Shown here: positions 43,778 to 51,067 of the stretch, in pieces
How positions within the stretch are numbered: the first letter of the stretch is position 1
Layout of the letters: every line of letters begins with the position of its first letter
DNA from: Oxalobacteraceae bacterium
Lineage (GTDB): Bacteria > Pseudomonadota > Gammaproteobacteria > Burkholderiales > Burkholderiaceae_D
Reading direction: 5' to 3'
NCBI GenBank assembly: GCA_023259175.1
Contig: JAHFQV010000018.1
Coordinates: 1-51,067 of the forward strand
Length of the DNA stretch: 51,067 bases
The notes under the pieces: model-generated
Seen by the model: the letters and a program-made list of their open reading frames with translations, nothing else
Told to the model about the DNA's origin: nothing
Databases searched by the model: none
Position numbers and translations under genes: made by a program

Positions 43778-45919
43778 CTACTTCAACATATTCCACAAAA
43801 ACGAATAGGTAATCGCACTCATATCAGCTTTTTGCGCATTGTTGGCCGCGCCCCCATGACCACCTTCGATGTTCTCGTAATACCAAACACCTTGATGCCC
43901 TTGTTCTAGCATTTTCGCGGCCATCTTTCGCGCATGTCCAGGGTGAACCCTATCATCGCGGGTTGAGGTAATGAATAAAACATTGGGATATTTTTGCGCT
44001 GCTTTGAGGTTTTGGTAAGGCGAATATTGGCTAATAAATGCCCACTCCGCTGGCACATCAGGATTGCCATATTCGCCCATCCATGAAGCACCGGCCAGGA
44101 GCTTATTAAATCGTTGCATATCCAAAAGCGGAACCTGACTCACGACGGCATTAAATAATTCTGGATGTTGGGTCAGTGTCACGCCAGCCAATAAGCCGCC
44201 GTTACTGCCGCCCATTGCACCCAAATGCGCGGGGCTAGTGATTTGACGAGCGACTAAATCTTCCGCGACTGCTGCGAAATCATCATACGCACGTTGCCGA
44301 TTTTCTTTCAATGCCGCTTGATGCCAACGCGGCCCGTATTCGCCACCACCGCGAATATTCGCAACTACATAGACCCCGCCTTTTTCCAACCAAGCTTTAC
44401 CAATACCGCCCGAATAAGTGGGCGTTAAAGAAATCTGAAATCCACCATAACCGTACAAAAGCGTGGGATGACTGCCATCGTTCTTCAAGTCTTTTTGATG
44501 CACCATGAAATACGGTATCTGGGTTCCATCTTTCGACTTGGCGAAAAATTGTTCTGTTTGGTAAGCGCTCGCATCGAAAAACGCGGGCGCTGATTTTAAG
44601 CCTATGCGTTGGTCGTTCCCTGCATGCGCCAATTGCAAAACGCTAGGGCTGAGATAGTCGGAATAACTCAATAGGTAATCATTCGATTTTTCCGAATCGA
44701 GCGCCGTTACAGCGACCGCGCCCATGGTCGGCAAATTGACTTTACGGGTGCGCCACTGACCCTTGGAAAAATGCCACTCAGACAGACTACTTTTAACATC
44801 ATCTAATCCCTCAATCAAGACGTAATCGCGGGTCGTGACTAAAGTCGAAAACGAAGTTTTTTCGCTAGGCGTATACAAGATAAAAAAGTCTCTACTTCCC
44901 TTTAGAAAGGCTTCGAAATTGATCGCCAATACACTGCCCGAAATAAAGGTATGCCCACCCACGGTCCAATCTTCATTGGGTGTCAATAACATACTGGTGC
45001 CAAAAAATTGCATGCCACCCTTTGCAGGGAGATCCAGCTTTTCAAGCCGGCTACCGCGTATCAAGAAGGATTCAGAGGTGTAAAAGGTAATCGCTCTGTG
45101 CACGATTTCGTATTTTGTTTTCCCATGTTCGTAGCTTGATGCGGAGACGCTGATGTCGTCTTTTTTCCCCTCAAAAATCAAGCGCGCATCAGCAATTGCA
45201 GTGCCACGCTTCCACTCTTTGACCCTACGTGGATAACCCGAGTCGGTCATGGAATCGGCACCAAAATCAGTCCCGATAAACAGCGTATCAAGATCACGCC
45301 AATCGACATTCATTTTAGATTCGGGTAAAACAAAACCCTGACGCAAAAATTCTTTTTTCTGTAGATCAAATTCACGCAGCGTGACTGCATCTGCGCCGCC
45401 GCGTGACAATTGGATTAGGCAACGGTCATACACCGGCGCACGACAATTACTGCCTTTAAAAACCCAACTTTCATTTTCTGCTTTGGCTATCGCGTCAATA
45501 TCCAGCACCGTCTCCCACTCGACCTCGGCCTGACGATAATTCTTCAAACTTGTTCTACGCCAGAGACCTTTGGGATGCGCCGCATCGGTCCAAAAGTTAT
45601 ATACGAATTTCCCCATTTTTTGAATGTAAGGAATCCGATCTTTCGAATTTAAAATAGTTTCCAGTTCGCCTCTCAACTGTACAAAACCCGTATCTTGTTC
45701 CAACTTAGCCCGCGTTTCTGCGTTGCGTGCCTTCACCCAATCGAGTGCTTTTTCACCTTGTACCTCTTCCAACCATAAATAGGGGTCAATGGTGGTTTGA
45801 CTAATGGTTTGATTAGTGGTTTGGGCGGACGGCACCAGGGTCTGTGCAAATACGCCCGTTACGAAAAAACTCGACAACACGCTAATTCTTACCATCAAAG
45901 TAAAGTTTGTTTTCATCAT
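43778..45919 (-). CDS. Secreted prolyl oligopeptidase family (S9) protein
   Basis: A serine peptidase of 713 residues cleaving short peptides, usually after Pro. Signal peptide 1-25 (VRISVLSSFFVTGVFAQ). The N-terminal part (about 45-430) has the propeller beginning DPYLWLEEVQGEKALDWV; the C-terminal hydrolase has GYGGFQISLTP, GGSNGG with the nucleophile Ser (about 573), Asp in TSTRDDRVHPGHA (about 656) and His in GGHGG (about 689). Start has ATGATG in tandem with a weak GGGAT site. It lies 88 bases upstream of mdlA in the same direction, and probably acts in the periplasm. Confidence 0.93.
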   Translation of the reverse strand: MMKTNFTLMVRISVLSSFFVTGVFAQTLVPSAQTTNQTISQTTIDPYLWLEEVQGEKALDWVKARNAETRAKLEQDTGFVQLRGELETILNSKDRIPYIQKMGKFVYNFWTDAAHPKGLWRRTSLKNYRQAEVEWETVLDIDAIAKAENESWVFKGSNCRAPVYDRCLIQLSRGGADAVTLREFDLQKKEFLRQGFVLPESKMNVDWRDLDTLFIGTDFGADSMTDSGYPRRVKEWKRGTAIADARLIFEGKKDDISVSASSYEHGKTKYEIVHRAITFYTSESFLIRGSRLEKLDLPAKGGMQFFGTSMLLTPNEDWTVGGHTFISGSVLAINFEAFLKGSRDFFILYTPSEKTSFSTLVTTRDYVLIEGLDDVKSSLSEWHFSKGQWRTRKVNLPTMGAVAVTALDSEKSNDYLLSYSDYLSPSVLQLAHAGNDQRIGLKSAPAFFDASAYQTEQFFAKSKDGTQIPYFMVHQKDLKNDGSHPTLLYGYGGFQISLTPTYSGGIGKAWLEKGGVYVVANIRGGGEYGPRWHQAALKENRQRAYDDFAAVAEDLVARQITSPAHLGAMGGSNGGLLAGVTLTQHPELFNAVVSQVPLLDMQRFNKLLAGASWMGEYGNPDVPAEWAFISQYSPYQNLKAAQKYPNVLFITSTRDDRVHPGHARKMAAKMLEQGHQGVWYYENIEGGHGGAANNAQKADMSAITYSFLWNMLK

Positions 45920-46028
45920 CTAATCCCAAAAAAATTGGTGTAAATCGAGGGAGCTTAAATCCAGATACTGCAGAAAAGCAGAGTATAAACAAATAACGAG
46001 CATTGATGGAGACGCATTGAGCCAGAGG

Positions 46029-46219
46029 CAGGGCGATTGCATGAAGCCATATCAAAACAAAGAACCACTCAACACTGAGGCACAGAGGCACAGAGAAGCC
46101 CATGAGAACTTCATAAAGTTACGATGATTAAACCAAAATACTCCTCTTGATTTTCCTCCGTGTCTCTGTGCCTCAGTGTTGAGCGGTTTTTAGGTTCTTT
46201 TATTCATGCAATCGCCCTG
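46029..46219. repeat. Inverted repeat of about 60-75 bp arms
   Basis: The left arm (46029-46098) and right arm (46160-46219) match in reverse orientation. They share CTCTGTGCCTCAGTGTTGAG, then YGGTT, and further outside TTCATGCAATCGCCCTG. The space between them is about 60 bases. A related single copy is at 31348. The element fills most of the 310-bp gap between the S9 gene and mpaA; no gene is seen there. Confidence 0.8.
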
Positions 46220-46229
46220 GAACCAGACG

Positions 46230-47108
46230 CTATGCTTTACGCGCAACGACATTTTTTCGTATCCAAATCTGCATATCCTGCCAGATACGATTCACCTCTG
46301 CATCGGCAGGCAGGCGGGTGGCGCTGGGTAGCTCAATGGTGAGCACGGGAATATCTTGATGGACGCCACTGTAATTTCCCAAAGAGCCGGGATACACACC
46401 AACGCGACTAAAAATCAAACGTCCAAAACGCTGCGGTGGTTTAGCGGAACCGTCTAGGTCGAGAACCCCAAAAGGTGCGTGGACCGAAATGATGACATTG
46501 GGTTGATAACTGCGTATGGTTTCAAAAACCCAGCGCGATTCGGGTTCGGAAATGGGCGTTTTTCCAGGATAACGACGGGGGTCACTCTTGGTTTTCTTTT
46601 CCCAATAACGCAAGGCTTCTGGATTCCAGTTCGGGGTCGGAAAGTTACGATTAAGGTCGACACCATTTGCATTCACCCGTGTCGGCTTTTCAGCCAACAA
46701 ACCATCGGGATTCAAAACAGGTGCCACCTTCCAGCGAAATTCCGGCGCGCCTGACTTCTGCAAAATGTCCATCCATTTGAACACGATGGCAGCGGCGCTT
46801 TGTTCATCACCATGAATACCGCCTATCAGTAGCACACGTAGTGGTGCCTTGTGTCCTGCCTCCCCAGCAAAATCGCGCACCATCAAGGACAAGCCTTTGA
46901 CCGAACGCGCATTACTGGTTTTAAGTTGGCTGCGCTGACAATTTTTCAGCGTGATTTTTGGAAGACGTGGCGTGATTTGTTCGCACCAAGTTTTGACCTT
47001 GGGTGGATTTGCGATTTCTTCAGCAGAAAGCACCGGGGAAATTGAAAGCGCACCACAGATAAATAGTGCGCCAAGTAAGTCTAAGTAGCGTTCACGCAGC
47101 AAGGACAT
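46230..47108 (-). CDS. Secreted M14 peptidase, MpaA-like
   Basis: A zinc carboxypeptidase/amidase-type protein of 292 residues. A signal peptide is visible from ATG 47108 (LLGALFICGALSISPVLSA). Zinc ligands H99 and E102 (IHGDEQSAA), NPDGLLAEKP, DLNRNFPT, third ligand His in ISVHAPFG, and catalytic Glu in LTIELPSATRL. The closest known role is murein peptide amidase MpaA, which removes diaminopimelate from muropeptides; E. coli MpaA is cytoplasmic, whereas this one appears exported, so the substrate is not certain. AAGG precedes 47108. Only 37 bases separate it from metK, suggesting cotranscription. Confidence 0.88.
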   Translation of the reverse strand: MSLLRERYLDLLGALFICGALSISPVLSAEEIANPPKVKTWCEQITPRLPKITLKNCQRSQLKTSNARSVKGLSLMVRDFAGEAGHKAPLRVLLIGGIHGDEQSAAAIVFKWMDILQKSGAPEFRWKVAPVLNPDGLLAEKPTRVNANGVDLNRNFPTPNWNPEALRYWEKKTKSDPRRYPGKTPISEPESRWVFETIRSYQPNVIISVHAPFGVLDLDGSAKPPQRFGRLIFSRVGVYPGSLGNYSGVHQDIPVLTIELPSATRLPADAEVNRIWQDMQIWIRKNVVARKA

Positions 47109-47145
47109 AAAACCCTTACCCATGCGCGTGACCGACCTCAAAATT

Positions 47146-48324
47146 TTACAGCCCTGCTGCAGCACGCAAAATATGTGCTTTGTCCGTTCTTTCCCAAGTA
47201 AATTCGGGTTCTTCACGACCAAAGTGACCGTAGGCGGCTGTCTTGGAATAAATCGGGCGCAAGAGATCGAGCATTTGAATAATGCCACGCGGACGCAAAT
47301 CGAAATATTCGTTCACCAAGGCCGCTAATTTTTCATCCGAAATAAGGCCCGTGCCTTCGGTATAAACCGTCACATTCATCGGACGCGCAACACCAATGGC
47401 GTAAGCAACTTGAATTTGACACTGTTTCGCCAAACCAGCGGCCACAATATTTTTAGCGACATAGCGCGCTGCATAGGCCGCCGAACGATCAACCTTAGTT
47501 GGGTCTTTGCCTGAGAAAGCACCGCCGCCGTGTGGGCAGGCGCCGCCGTAGGTGTCGACAATGATTTTACGTCCTGTCAAACCGCAATCACCTTGCGGCC
47601 CACCGATCACAAAACGGCCCGTAGGATTGATCAAAAACTTGGTTTCTTTCAGCCATTCTGCAGGCAAAACGGGGCGAATAATTTCTTCGACCACGGCTTC
47701 AACGAATGAGGCTTTCATTTTATTGCCATCGCTTTGATCTGGGCTGTGCTGGGTCGACAAAACCACCGTATCGATACTATGCGGCTTGCCATCGACATAG
47801 CGCATCGTCACTTGACCTTTGGCATCAGGACGTAAAAACGGCAAGCGACCATCTTTGCGTAACTGCGCCTGACGTTCGACCAAGCGATGGGCATAATAAA
47901 TCGGCGCGGGCATCAATTCTGGCGTTTCGTCACAAGCGTAACCAAACATCAAACCTTGATCGCCAGCACCGGTATTTAAATGATCATCGGAGGCGTGATC
48001 AACCCCTTGTGCGATGTCATTCGATTGTTTGTCATACGCGACTAAAACTGCGCAGCCTTTATAGTCGATACCAAATTCGGTATTGTCGTAACCAATGCGC
48101 TTAATCGTGTCGCGTGCGACCTGAATATAATCGACATGGGCATTGGTAGTGATTTCACCAGCCAATACCACTAAGCCGGTATTAACTAGGGTTTCAGCAG
48201 CAACGCGAGAACGGGGGTCTTGTTCGTAAATAGCGTCCAAGATCGCATCAGAAATCTGATCGGCTACTTTATCGGGGTGACCTTCAGAAACGGATTCTGA
48301 GGTGAAGAGAAAATCATTTGCCAT
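47146..48324 (-). CDS. metK: S-adenosylmethionine synthetase
   Basis: Makes S-adenosylmethionine from methionine and ATP, a cytosolic tetramer. The 392 residues are full length. Motifs: GHPDK (15-19), ATP-binding GAGDQG (119-124), [17 protein letters not shown], and the P-loop-like [24 protein letters not shown] stands six bases before ATG 48324. The 317 bp up to the acyltransferase start probably contain its promoter; I see no convincing SAM-binding riboswitch in the short leader. Confidence 0.98.
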   Translation of the reverse strand: MANDFLFTSESVSEGHPDKVADQISDAILDAIYEQDPRSRVAAETLVNTGLVVLAGEITTNAHVDYIQVARDTIKRIGYDNTEFGIDYKGCAVLVAYDKQSNDIAQGVDHASDDHLNTGAGDQGLMFGYACDETPELMPAPIYYAHRLVERQAQLRKDGRLPFLRPDAKGQVTMRYVDGKPHSIDTVVLSTQHSPDQSDGNKMKASFVEAVVEEIIRPVLPAEWLKETKFLINPTGRFVIGGPQGDCGLTGRKIIVDTYGGACPHGGGAFSGKDPTKVDRSAAYAARYVAKNIVAAGLAKQCQIQVAYAIGVARPMNVTVYTEGTGLISDEKLAALVNEYFDLRPRGIIQMLDLLRPIYSKTAAYGHFGREEPEFTWERTDKAHILRAAAGL

Positions 48325-48476
48325 CGCAGGCTCCTAAAAACGTGACTCAAACATGACGATAATGCCGCAGTCAGAAAAGGTTCCTGCGACGCTTTAGCGA
48401 AATTTATTACCCGCTTCGCAAGTTGTCTATTTAACTCGGCGGGGGCATCCTTCAAGGATTTGCACATCAATTGCAT

Positions 48477-48505
48477 TTCATGACGATGCCAATATGTGCT
48501 ATTTT
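48477..48505 (+). promoter_or_regulatory. Weak possible promoter of the acyltransferase pair
   Basis: TATTTT (48500-48505) preceded by TGC (extended -10) with TTCATG 17 bp upstream. Only three and four consensus matches, so this is uncertain. The leader would be about 130 nt. Confidence 0.3.
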
Positions 48506-48641
48506 ACGCCTCTTAACGCATTCCTGTCGAATCACATGGCAAAATTTGTCTAGAGTCAAAAAAAGGCTCGTGGTTTCGACAGCGAGCTTCACGCTCAATC
48601 GTTTTACAATCTCATTTCACAACCTCGTTTTTCATCGGCTC

Positions 48642-49514
48642 ATGCTGCTTCGTCTATTTCGATTTCTATCCCGCTTCCCACTCCCGCTCTTGCATGGATT
48701 GGGCTATGTACTCGGTTGGATCGTGTATGGGGCTTCTGCCACCTACCGTCAACGGCTCATTGCCCACATTACTTTAGCCGGTTACCCAAATCACTTATCG
48801 CAGGCCATTTCTGAGGCGGGCAAAAGCATTACTGAACTGCCGTTTGTATGGTTAGGTAAAAAAGCAAAGCTCAATCAAAAAATCGTGCTGGAAGATTGGG
48901 ATGTAGTGCAAACCGCGCTGAATCGGGGGAAGGGCGTGATTTTCCTAACCCCACATTTAGGTTGTTTTGAAGTGGTGGGTCAAGTCATTGCGCAGCACAC
49001 GGCGTTTACAGCTTTGTATCGTCCACCGCGCAAAGCCGCACTCAGACCTTTATTGGAAGATGCGCGTTCTTCTAGTGGCATGCATCTCGCACCGGCCAAC
49101 TTGGCAGGGGTCAGAACCTTGGCCAAGGCACTCAAACGAGGTGAGGCGATCGGACTTTTACCCGATCAGGTTCCGCAAAATGGTGAGGGCGTATGGGCCG
49201 ATTTTTTTGGCCGCCCAGCCTATACCATGACCCTACCGGCCAAACTGCAGACCATGACGGGAGCCCCCATCGTACTCACTTTCGTCGAACGCCTACCGAG
49301 CGGCGCGGGCTATGTTCAACGCTTTTTCGCTTTCGAAGAGAAGCTAGAAGGTGATCCCGCACACCAGGCTAAACAGATCAATCAGGCCATGGAAAAAATC
49401 ATCGCACAAGCACCGAGTCAATATTTTTGGAGCTACCATCGCTACAAAAAACCATCCGGTGTGCAAGACCCCGAAGTCGTGAATCCTCCCCCAACAACAC
49501 AAGGCCAAGCATGA
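48642..49514 (+). CDS. LpxL/HtrB-family lipid A acyltransferase (first)
   Basis: Inner-membrane enzyme adding a secondary acyl chain to lipid A. From ATG 48642 it has 290 residues, the usual length; MLLRLFRFLSRFPLPLLHGLG begins as relatives do. The frame is open 57 codons further upstream, without family similarity. The active-site H-x4-E is HLGCFE (H105/E110), followed by the LYRPPRKAAL and LLPDQVPQNGEGVWADFFG motifs. It ends in an ATGA overlap with the next acyltransferase, so translation is coupled. Which acyl chain each enzyme adds cannot be read from sequence. Confidence 0.92.
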   Translation: MLLRLFRFLSRFPLPLLHGLGYVLGWIVYGASATYRQRLIAHITLAGYPNHLSQAISEAGKSITELPFVWLGKKAKLNQKIVLEDWDVVQTALNRGKGVIFLTPHLGCFEVVGQVIAQHTAFTALYRPPRKAALRPLLEDARSSSGMHLAPANLAGVRTLAKALKRGEAIGLLPDQVPQNGEGVWADFFGRPAYTMTLPAKLQTMTGAPIVLTFVERLPSGAGYVQRFFAFEEKLEGDPAHQAKQINQAMEKIIAQAPSQYFWSYHRYKKPSGVQDPEVVNPPPTTQGQA

Positions 49515-50410
49515 GATTCGGACTTCTATTTATGTGGCTAGTCCATTGGTTGCCGCTGCCGATACTAGGTCGTCTTGGTGAATTTTTGGGCTTGGTTTTA
49601 TATCGCTACCTCAAGCGCCGTCGCCACATTTGCTTAACGAATCTCGCGCTGTGTCTACCCCACTTAAACGAACAAGAACGGATCGTCATCGCCCGTCGCC
49701 ATTTTCAAGTTTATGTGCGTAGCGTGCTCGAACGCGGTATTTTGTGGTGGTCATCAGAACGACGTTTGCGCAAACTCATTCACGTCGAGCATGCCATCCC
49801 CATGAGTGCGATAACGCAAGGTCCTAGCATTTTAATGTGCCCGCACTTTGTCAGCTTGGATGTCGCTGGTGTCGCAGTGATGCTAGAGTCGTCGCTATGC
49901 TCGATTTACACGCCACAACGCAACCGCGCATTTGATCAGGCATTGCGCAAAGGGCGTTCACGCTTTCGTCCGGTTAAATTATTTTCCCGCGCCGAAGGGG
50001 TCAAACCCATCATCCGCGCGATGAAAGAAAACCTGCCCTTCTTTATGTTGCCGGATATGGATTTTGGTGCAAAGGATGCGGAATTTGTGTCCTTCTTCGG
50101 CATACCTGCCGCCACCTTGACTGCACTACCGCGCATCGCCGCAGCCACTAAAGCGCAAGTCATCCCCGTCATCGCAAGCATACGCCCCAATTACGATGGT
50201 TGGAATGTGAAATTTGATCAGCCTTGGCCCGACTATCCTGGCGAAGATTTAGTGGTCGCCACACGCCAAATGAATGCGTATATCGAAACCGAAGTATTAC
50301 AACATACGGCGGAATATTTTTGGACCCACAGACGCTTTAAAACCCGCCCCGAAGGGCAGGCTAGCGTCTATGGAAAAACCAAGGGATTTAATGTCGATAC
50401 GCAGTATTGA
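49511..50410 (+). CDS. LpxL/HtrB-family lipid A acyltransferase (second)
   Basis: 299 residues from ATG 49511, which overlaps the stop of the preceding gene (ATGA). The active site H-x4-D is HFVSLD (H112/D117), with SIYTPQRNRAFD and MLPDMDFGAKDAEFVSFFG following; the last replaces the usual 'D-Q-x' of the family by D-M-D-F-G. Adjacent tandem LpxL-type genes next to metK are common in Burkholderiales, often followed by dapF; here phenylalanine hydroxylase converges instead. Little intergenic space follows. Confidence 0.92.
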   Translation: MRFGLLFMWLVHWLPLPILGRLGEFLGLVLYRYLKRRRHICLTNLALCLPHLNEQERIVIARRHFQVYVRSVLERGILWWSSERRLRKLIHVEHAIPMSAITQGPSILMCPHFVSLDVAGVAVMLESSLCSIYTPQRNRAFDQALRKGRSRFRPVKLFSRAEGVKPIIRAMKENLPFFMLPDMDFGAKDAEFVSFFGIPAATLTALPRIAAATKAQVIPVIASIRPNYDGWNVKFDQPWPDYPGEDLVVATRQMNAYIETEVLQHTAEYFWTHRRFKTRPEGQASVYGKTKGFNVDTQY

Positions 50411-50463
50411 TAGCGCTGAGTTTCAATTAATTTCGATTTGCGTCAACAATACTGAAGAAAGAA

Positions 50464-51067
50464 TTAGGGAAGTAATTCCACTTCACCCGCTAACAAACTA
50501 TTCGCGGGCAACACCTCCATATGCTTTAATTTTTCGTAAATCGGCGTGAAATCCGGCGCGGTTCCATCAAACAATTCTTGGTAGCTATCGATGACAAAAT
50601 AGGTTTCCTGATAGGAGTCGATTTTGTACAAGGTGCGCAAACAGCGTTCAATATTCAAATGAATATGACGCGAACCGCTGGCGGGCTTAAGACAATACGC
50701 CACCTCGCCGCCTGAGGACAAAATTCCCGCACCGTAAATACGCAAACCCTTGTCCGTATTGATTAAACCGAATTCCACTGTGTACCAATACAAACGCGCC
50801 AATTCATCCAAACCGCCCAAGCGCATCGCTTTTAAACCGCCCTGTCCATAGCGCTGCATATAATCGGCGAACACAGGATTAAACAACAGGGGAACATGCC
50901 CAAAAAAATCATGGAACACATCCGGTTCAACGATGTAGTCAAACTCTGCAGGCGTGCGCAACCATACGGTCACTGGGAAACGACGATTCGCCAAATGCTC
51001 AAAAAAAGTCAGTTCGGGGATTAAGCCGGGCACAGCAACGATGGTCCAACCCGTTACTTGCAACAGG
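50464..51067 (-). CDS. phhA: Phenylalanine 4-monooxygenase, C-terminal part (cut at right edge)
   Basis: Iron- and pterin-dependent hydroxylation of phenylalanine to tyrosine. About 200 residues remain in the window; the frame continues over the edge (the codon at 51063 is TTG, read as Leu in the family context, L-Q-V-T-G-W). Iron ligands are HDFFGH (two His five residues apart) and Glu 41 residues after the second His (YWYTVEFG), the family spacing. The remaining C-terminal helix region looks intact, and the stop is TAA at 50464. Full-length relatives have about 260-300 residues. Confidence 0.96.
   Translation of the reverse strand, partial: LLQVTGWTIVAVPGLIPELTFFEHLANRRFPVTVWLRTPAEFDYIVEPDVFHDFFGHVPLLFNPVFADYMQRYGQGGLKAMRLGGLDELARLYWYTVEFGLINTDKGLRIYGAGILSSGGEVAYCLKPASGSRHIHLNIERCLRTLYKIDSYQETYFVIDSYQELFDGTAPDFTPIYEKLKHMEVLPANSLLAGEVELLP

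Noticed and set aside
48325-48480. Possible SAM riboswitch before metK
   Set aside because: The upstream sequence is short and I could not find a conserved SAM-binding fold. A covariance-model search would decide.
48471-48641. Longer N-terminus of the first acyltransferase
   Set aside because: The 57 extra residues do not look like the family, which begins at the hydrophobic MLLRLFRF segment.

Overview
The window looks like part of a betaproteobacterial chromosome (order Burkholderiales). The best guess is the Oxalobacteraceae, perhaps Undibacterium-like, judged from recognised proteins and gene order rather than from a database search. Supporting signs are the cluster rpsU-yqeY-dnaG-rpoD, a Lys/Ala-rich N-terminal tail on RpoD, YbiB, MdlAB, the metK/tandem lipid A acyltransferase arrangement and phenylalanine hydroxylase. 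Base composition is intermediate, and intergenic DNA is AT-rich.

Left 23.8 kb: one reading frame on the minus strand runs without a stop from an ATG at 23835 to the first base of the window (7,945 codons, C-terminus outside). I checked every in-frame triplet by eye. From N to C the protein has: an Rhs-like head; 12 exact 19-residue repeats followed by 7 exact 15-residue repeats; a duplicated 205-residue block of W-x-Q repeats that may be a beta-propeller; about 23 LysM units; a YD/Rhs block; about 28 bacterial Ig-like units; and a very long YD/Rhs block built as a three-level repeat. A run of nine G in the coding strand lies within the LysM array. No signal peptide is seen. This is the most remarkable object in the window: a giant modular, probably surface-exposed or secreted protein.

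23.8-25.0 kb: an AT-rich gap without a convincing gene, then a CAU-anticodon tRNA, probably tRNA-Ile2, with its promoter and terminator. The giant gene sits just downstream of this tRNA.

25.0-31.2 kb: the macromolecular-synthesis cluster, transcribed leftwards: rpsU (strong extended -10 promoter), yqeY, dnaG and rpoD. There is a terminator-like hairpin after rpsU and an additional near-consensus promoter before rpoD. RpoD carries an unusually long (about 360-residue) basic extension.

31.4-34.9 kb: a two-gene unit (BaiN/YhiN-like flavoprotein and ybiB) leftwards. Diverging from it are a single-domain response regulator and a VOC-fold protein.

34.9-48.3 kb: a long leftward series of envelope and export genes: a large secreted M14 carboxypeptidase-like protein, PBP1A, the heterodimeric ABC exporter MdlA/MdlB, a secreted S9 prolyl oligopeptidase, an MpaA-like M14 peptidase and metK. 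Short tandem repeats overlap the starts of dnaG and mdlA, and create chains of mini-ORFs whose stops overlap the next start.

48.3-51.1 kb: two lipid A-type acyltransferases rightwards with an ATGA overlap, then the C-terminal part of phenylalanine 4-monooxygenase converging on them and cut by the window edge.
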